In this document: positions 4,980-6,011 of the stretch, piece by piece
Layout of the letters: each line of letters starts with the position of its first letter
Numbering within the stretch: position 1 is the first letter of the stretch
Assembly: GCA_945890905.1 (NCBI GenBank)
Contig: CAMDDI010000202.1
Location: 1 to 6,011, forward strand
Source: Bacteriovorax stolpii
GTDB taxonomy: Bacteria; Bdellovibrionota; Bacteriovoracia; Bacteriovoracales; Bacteriovoracaceae
DNA: 6,011 nucleotides
Direction of reading: 5' to 3'
The notes under the pieces: generated by a model
Databases searched by the model: none
Told to the model about the DNA's origin: nothing
Seen by the model: only the letters and a program-made list of their open reading frames with translations
Made by a program: the position numbers and the translations under genes

Positions 4980-5561
4980 TTAAGAACCAGAGGCTCGGGC
5001 CAGTCGGTCGCAATAAATTGCGACTGCTGAACGAACATACAAATGATTATATCCGTCATTTGCTATGCCAAAAATAGGCTCTAGCCGAAAATCGGCCTGT
5101 TCAACAACCGGAGCAGTTAATCCCCATCCTGTACCAAATAACAAGAACATAGGGTTACCGTCAAGGCGAATCTTCTCAAGAAGCTCTTTTTCTTTTCCGT
5201 CATATTTTTCAAAATTTGCACCGGTCACTACAACGCACGGCTTCTTTCCTTCGATGCGAGTGATCTCGTTGATGGCGTCCTGTATGGAATCAATCACTTC
5301 CGCTTCGGCCAGGGCATTCTTGCGATCAGGATTGTAGATCAGTCCAGAATCCGCTTCCCAAAAACCCAGAATCTTCTTCACCATGGTCTGCTGATTTTTA
5401 ATGGGGGTAATCAAAAAATATCGTTTAAATCCAAAAGTCCGAGCGGAGCGAGCGATGTCGTGAATATCGAGGTTTGTCACCGAAGTGGTGATCTCCTTAC
5501 CATCTTTGGAGCGTATTGGCCCATGGACAAGGCCTATATAAAAGGGTGTTGGAAATGACAT
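4980..5561 (-). CDS. SPOUT-type SAM-dependent RNA methyltransferase (PF09936-like), trmD/rplS-associated
   Basis: 193 residues, full length for this family. Characteristic blocks are SVTNLDIHDIARSART (27-42), LLFGTGWGLTAPVVEQADF (140-158) and YNHLYVRSAVAIYCDRL (171-187). The last two form the Gly-rich loop and the helix of the alpha/beta trefoil knot that binds S-adenosylmethionine in SPOUT methyltransferases. In many bacteria members lie between trmD and rplS and are annotated simply as RNA methyltransferases; the modified RNA position is not known to me. The ATG at 5561 fits the family N-terminus (PTPFYIGLVHGPI). No well-spaced Shine-Dalgarno precedes it, only GGGA touching the ATG, while a promoter-like element ends six bases upstream (5568-5597). 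It heads the minus-strand unit that includes rplS. trmD is not upstream; instead a divergent DAHP synthase gene is. Confidence 0.9.
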   Translation of the reverse strand: MSFPTPFYIGLVHGPIRSKDGKEITTSVTNLDIHDIARSARTFGFKRYFLITPIKNQQTMVKKILGFWEADSGLIYNPDRKNALAEAEVIDSIQDAINEITRIEGKKPCVVVTGANFEKYDGKEKELLEKIRLDGNPMFLLFGTGWGLTAPVVEQADFRLEPIFGIANDGYNHLYVRSAVAIYCDRLARASGS

Positions 5562-5567
5562 TCCCGA

Positions 5568-5597
5568 AAGATAAAGGATTTCCTGTAATCATGTCCA
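5568..5597 (-). promoter_or_regulatory. Candidate promoter of the SPOUT methyltransferase-rplS unit, possibly leaderless
   Basis: On the minus strand TGGACA (5597-5592, 5/6 to the -35 consensus), an 18-base spacer and TATCTT (5573-5568, 4/6 to the -10 consensus) lie in the 123-base divergent gap. The -10 ends six bases before the ATG at 5561, so transcription would start at or beside the ATG. I found no equally good promoter facing the DAHP synthase gene. Confidence 0.4.
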
Positions 5598-5684
5598 CAC
5601 TATTCTCTAATTCCTTCACAAAGTGCAGCATCATGAGCTAAAGATGAGGGACAAAAAACAGGCCTATTACAGAGTAGAAACACT

Positions 5685-6011
5685 ATGGAAAAAAACCACC
5701 TGAACTTTGGTCCTCACGATCTCTTTTTGATTGCAGGCCCTTGTGCTATTGAATCAGAAAGTCAGATGAGACAAATCCTCTCTCACCCTGCTCGCCCGAG
5801 ACTAATTCGTGGTGGGATTCATAAGATGAGAACCAACGCAAAATCTTTCCAGGGTTTGGGAGATGAAGGTTTGGAGCTCATTACAAAACTCAAAAAAGAA
5901 ATTCCTTTTGATTTCATCACTGAAGTCACTGATGCCCGTCAAATTGAAACGCTACTTTCTACCACTTCGGTTTTCCAAGTGGGTGCTCGCAATATGTATA
6001 ACTACGAACTC
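5685..6011 (+). CDS. 3-deoxy-7-phosphoheptulonate (DAHP) synthase, type Ibeta (partial, 3' end outside window)
   Basis: The first 109 residues are visible, and the frame is open to the window edge. DAHP synthase joins phosphoenolpyruvate and erythrose 4-phosphate, the first step of the shikimate pathway to aromatic amino acids. Family motifs are IAGPCAIES (16-24, with Cys20 a likely metal ligand), LIRGGIHKMRT (40-50, with K47 and R49 in the substrate-binding lysine/arginine block), SFQGLGDEG (54-62), TEVTDARQIE (79-88) and FQVGARNMYN (97-106). The barrel begins within about 12 residues of the start, so the N-terminal ferredoxin-like or chorismate-mutase regulatory domain found in some relatives is absent. 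KMRTNAKSFQGLG differs from the common KPRTSPYSFQGLG. The related KDO-8-phosphate synthase is less likely because the RGG..K.RT.....FQGLG block fits the DAHP group. The ATG at 5685 has only a weak upstream AGAG, and no earlier in-frame start exists in the gap. Confidence 0.88.
   Translation, partial: MEKNHLNFGPHDLFLIAGPCAIESESQMRQILSHPARPRLIRGGIHKMRTNAKSFQGLGDEGLELITKLKKEIPFDFITEVTDARQIETLLSTTSVFQVGARNMYNYEL

Noticed and set aside
4921..5013. N-terminal extension of L19 from the ATG at 5013
   Set aside because: The extra 31 residues do not resemble L19, they overlap the SPOUT gene, and a good Shine-Dalgarno precedes the ATG at 4920.
5644..5703. Short out-of-frame ATG reading frame upstream of the DAHP synthase start, as a leader peptide
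   Set aside because: It is about 19 codons, has no run of aromatic residues as an attenuator would, and no terminator/antiterminator hairpins are visible.

Overview
The window reads as ordinary bacterial chromosome of moderate to low G+C. It is densely packed and carries mostly housekeeping genes. The order SPOUT RNA methyltransferase (PF09936-like) - rplS - rnhB - yraN-like, together with an rsmI and a stand-alone STAS protein, resembles delta-proteobacteria in the old sense. A Bdellovibrio/Bacteriovorax-type bacterium is my best guess, but it is inferred from gene order and protein style, not proven.

Layout. (1) 2-883 (+) is the 3' end of a Pro/Ala/Thr-rich, probably exported protein. (2) It runs tail-to-tail, with no spacer, into a class II cyclic-nucleotide phosphodiesterase-like metallo-hydrolase (884-1648, -). 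Upstream of that on the minus strand is rsmI (1691-2521, -). (3) A STAS-domain anti-anti-sigma-like gene (2592-2987, +) diverges from rsmI. It converges on a small signal-peptide/glycine-zipper protein (2984-3466, -), with overlapping stop codons and a plus-strand terminator lying inside the converging gene. (4) A minus-strand cluster of translation and nucleic-acid genes is read from right to left: SPOUT methyltransferase (4980-5561), rplS (4561-4920), a strong terminator (4511-4538), rnhB (3773-4483), and a yraN-like gene that starts inside rnhB. (5) 5685 to the window end (+) is the start of a DAHP synthase of the AroA-Ibeta type, divergent from the SPOUT gene.

Functional reading. The SPOUT enzyme, L19 and RsmI belong to ribosome or RNA maturation. 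RNase HII removes ribonucleotides and RNA from DNA hybrids, and the YraN-like protein is a putative nuclease-fold protein of unknown role. DAHP synthase starts the shikimate pathway. The phosphodiesterase-like and STAS proteins suggest cyclic-nucleotide and partner-switching signalling, but no partner genes (cyclase, anti-sigma kinase, phosphatase) are in view.

No tRNA, rRNA, CRISPR array, insertion sequence or obvious novel multi-gene system is visible. The most interesting signals are regulatory and architectural. Three minus-strand genes without a good Shine-Dalgarno each have a sigma70-like -10 element six bases before the ATG, suggesting leaderless mRNAs. Two convergent gene pairs have no spacer between them. 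One intrinsic terminator doubles as coding sequence, and the yraN-like gene is deeply nested in the 3' end of rnhB. No stretch longer than 300 bases lacks a gene.
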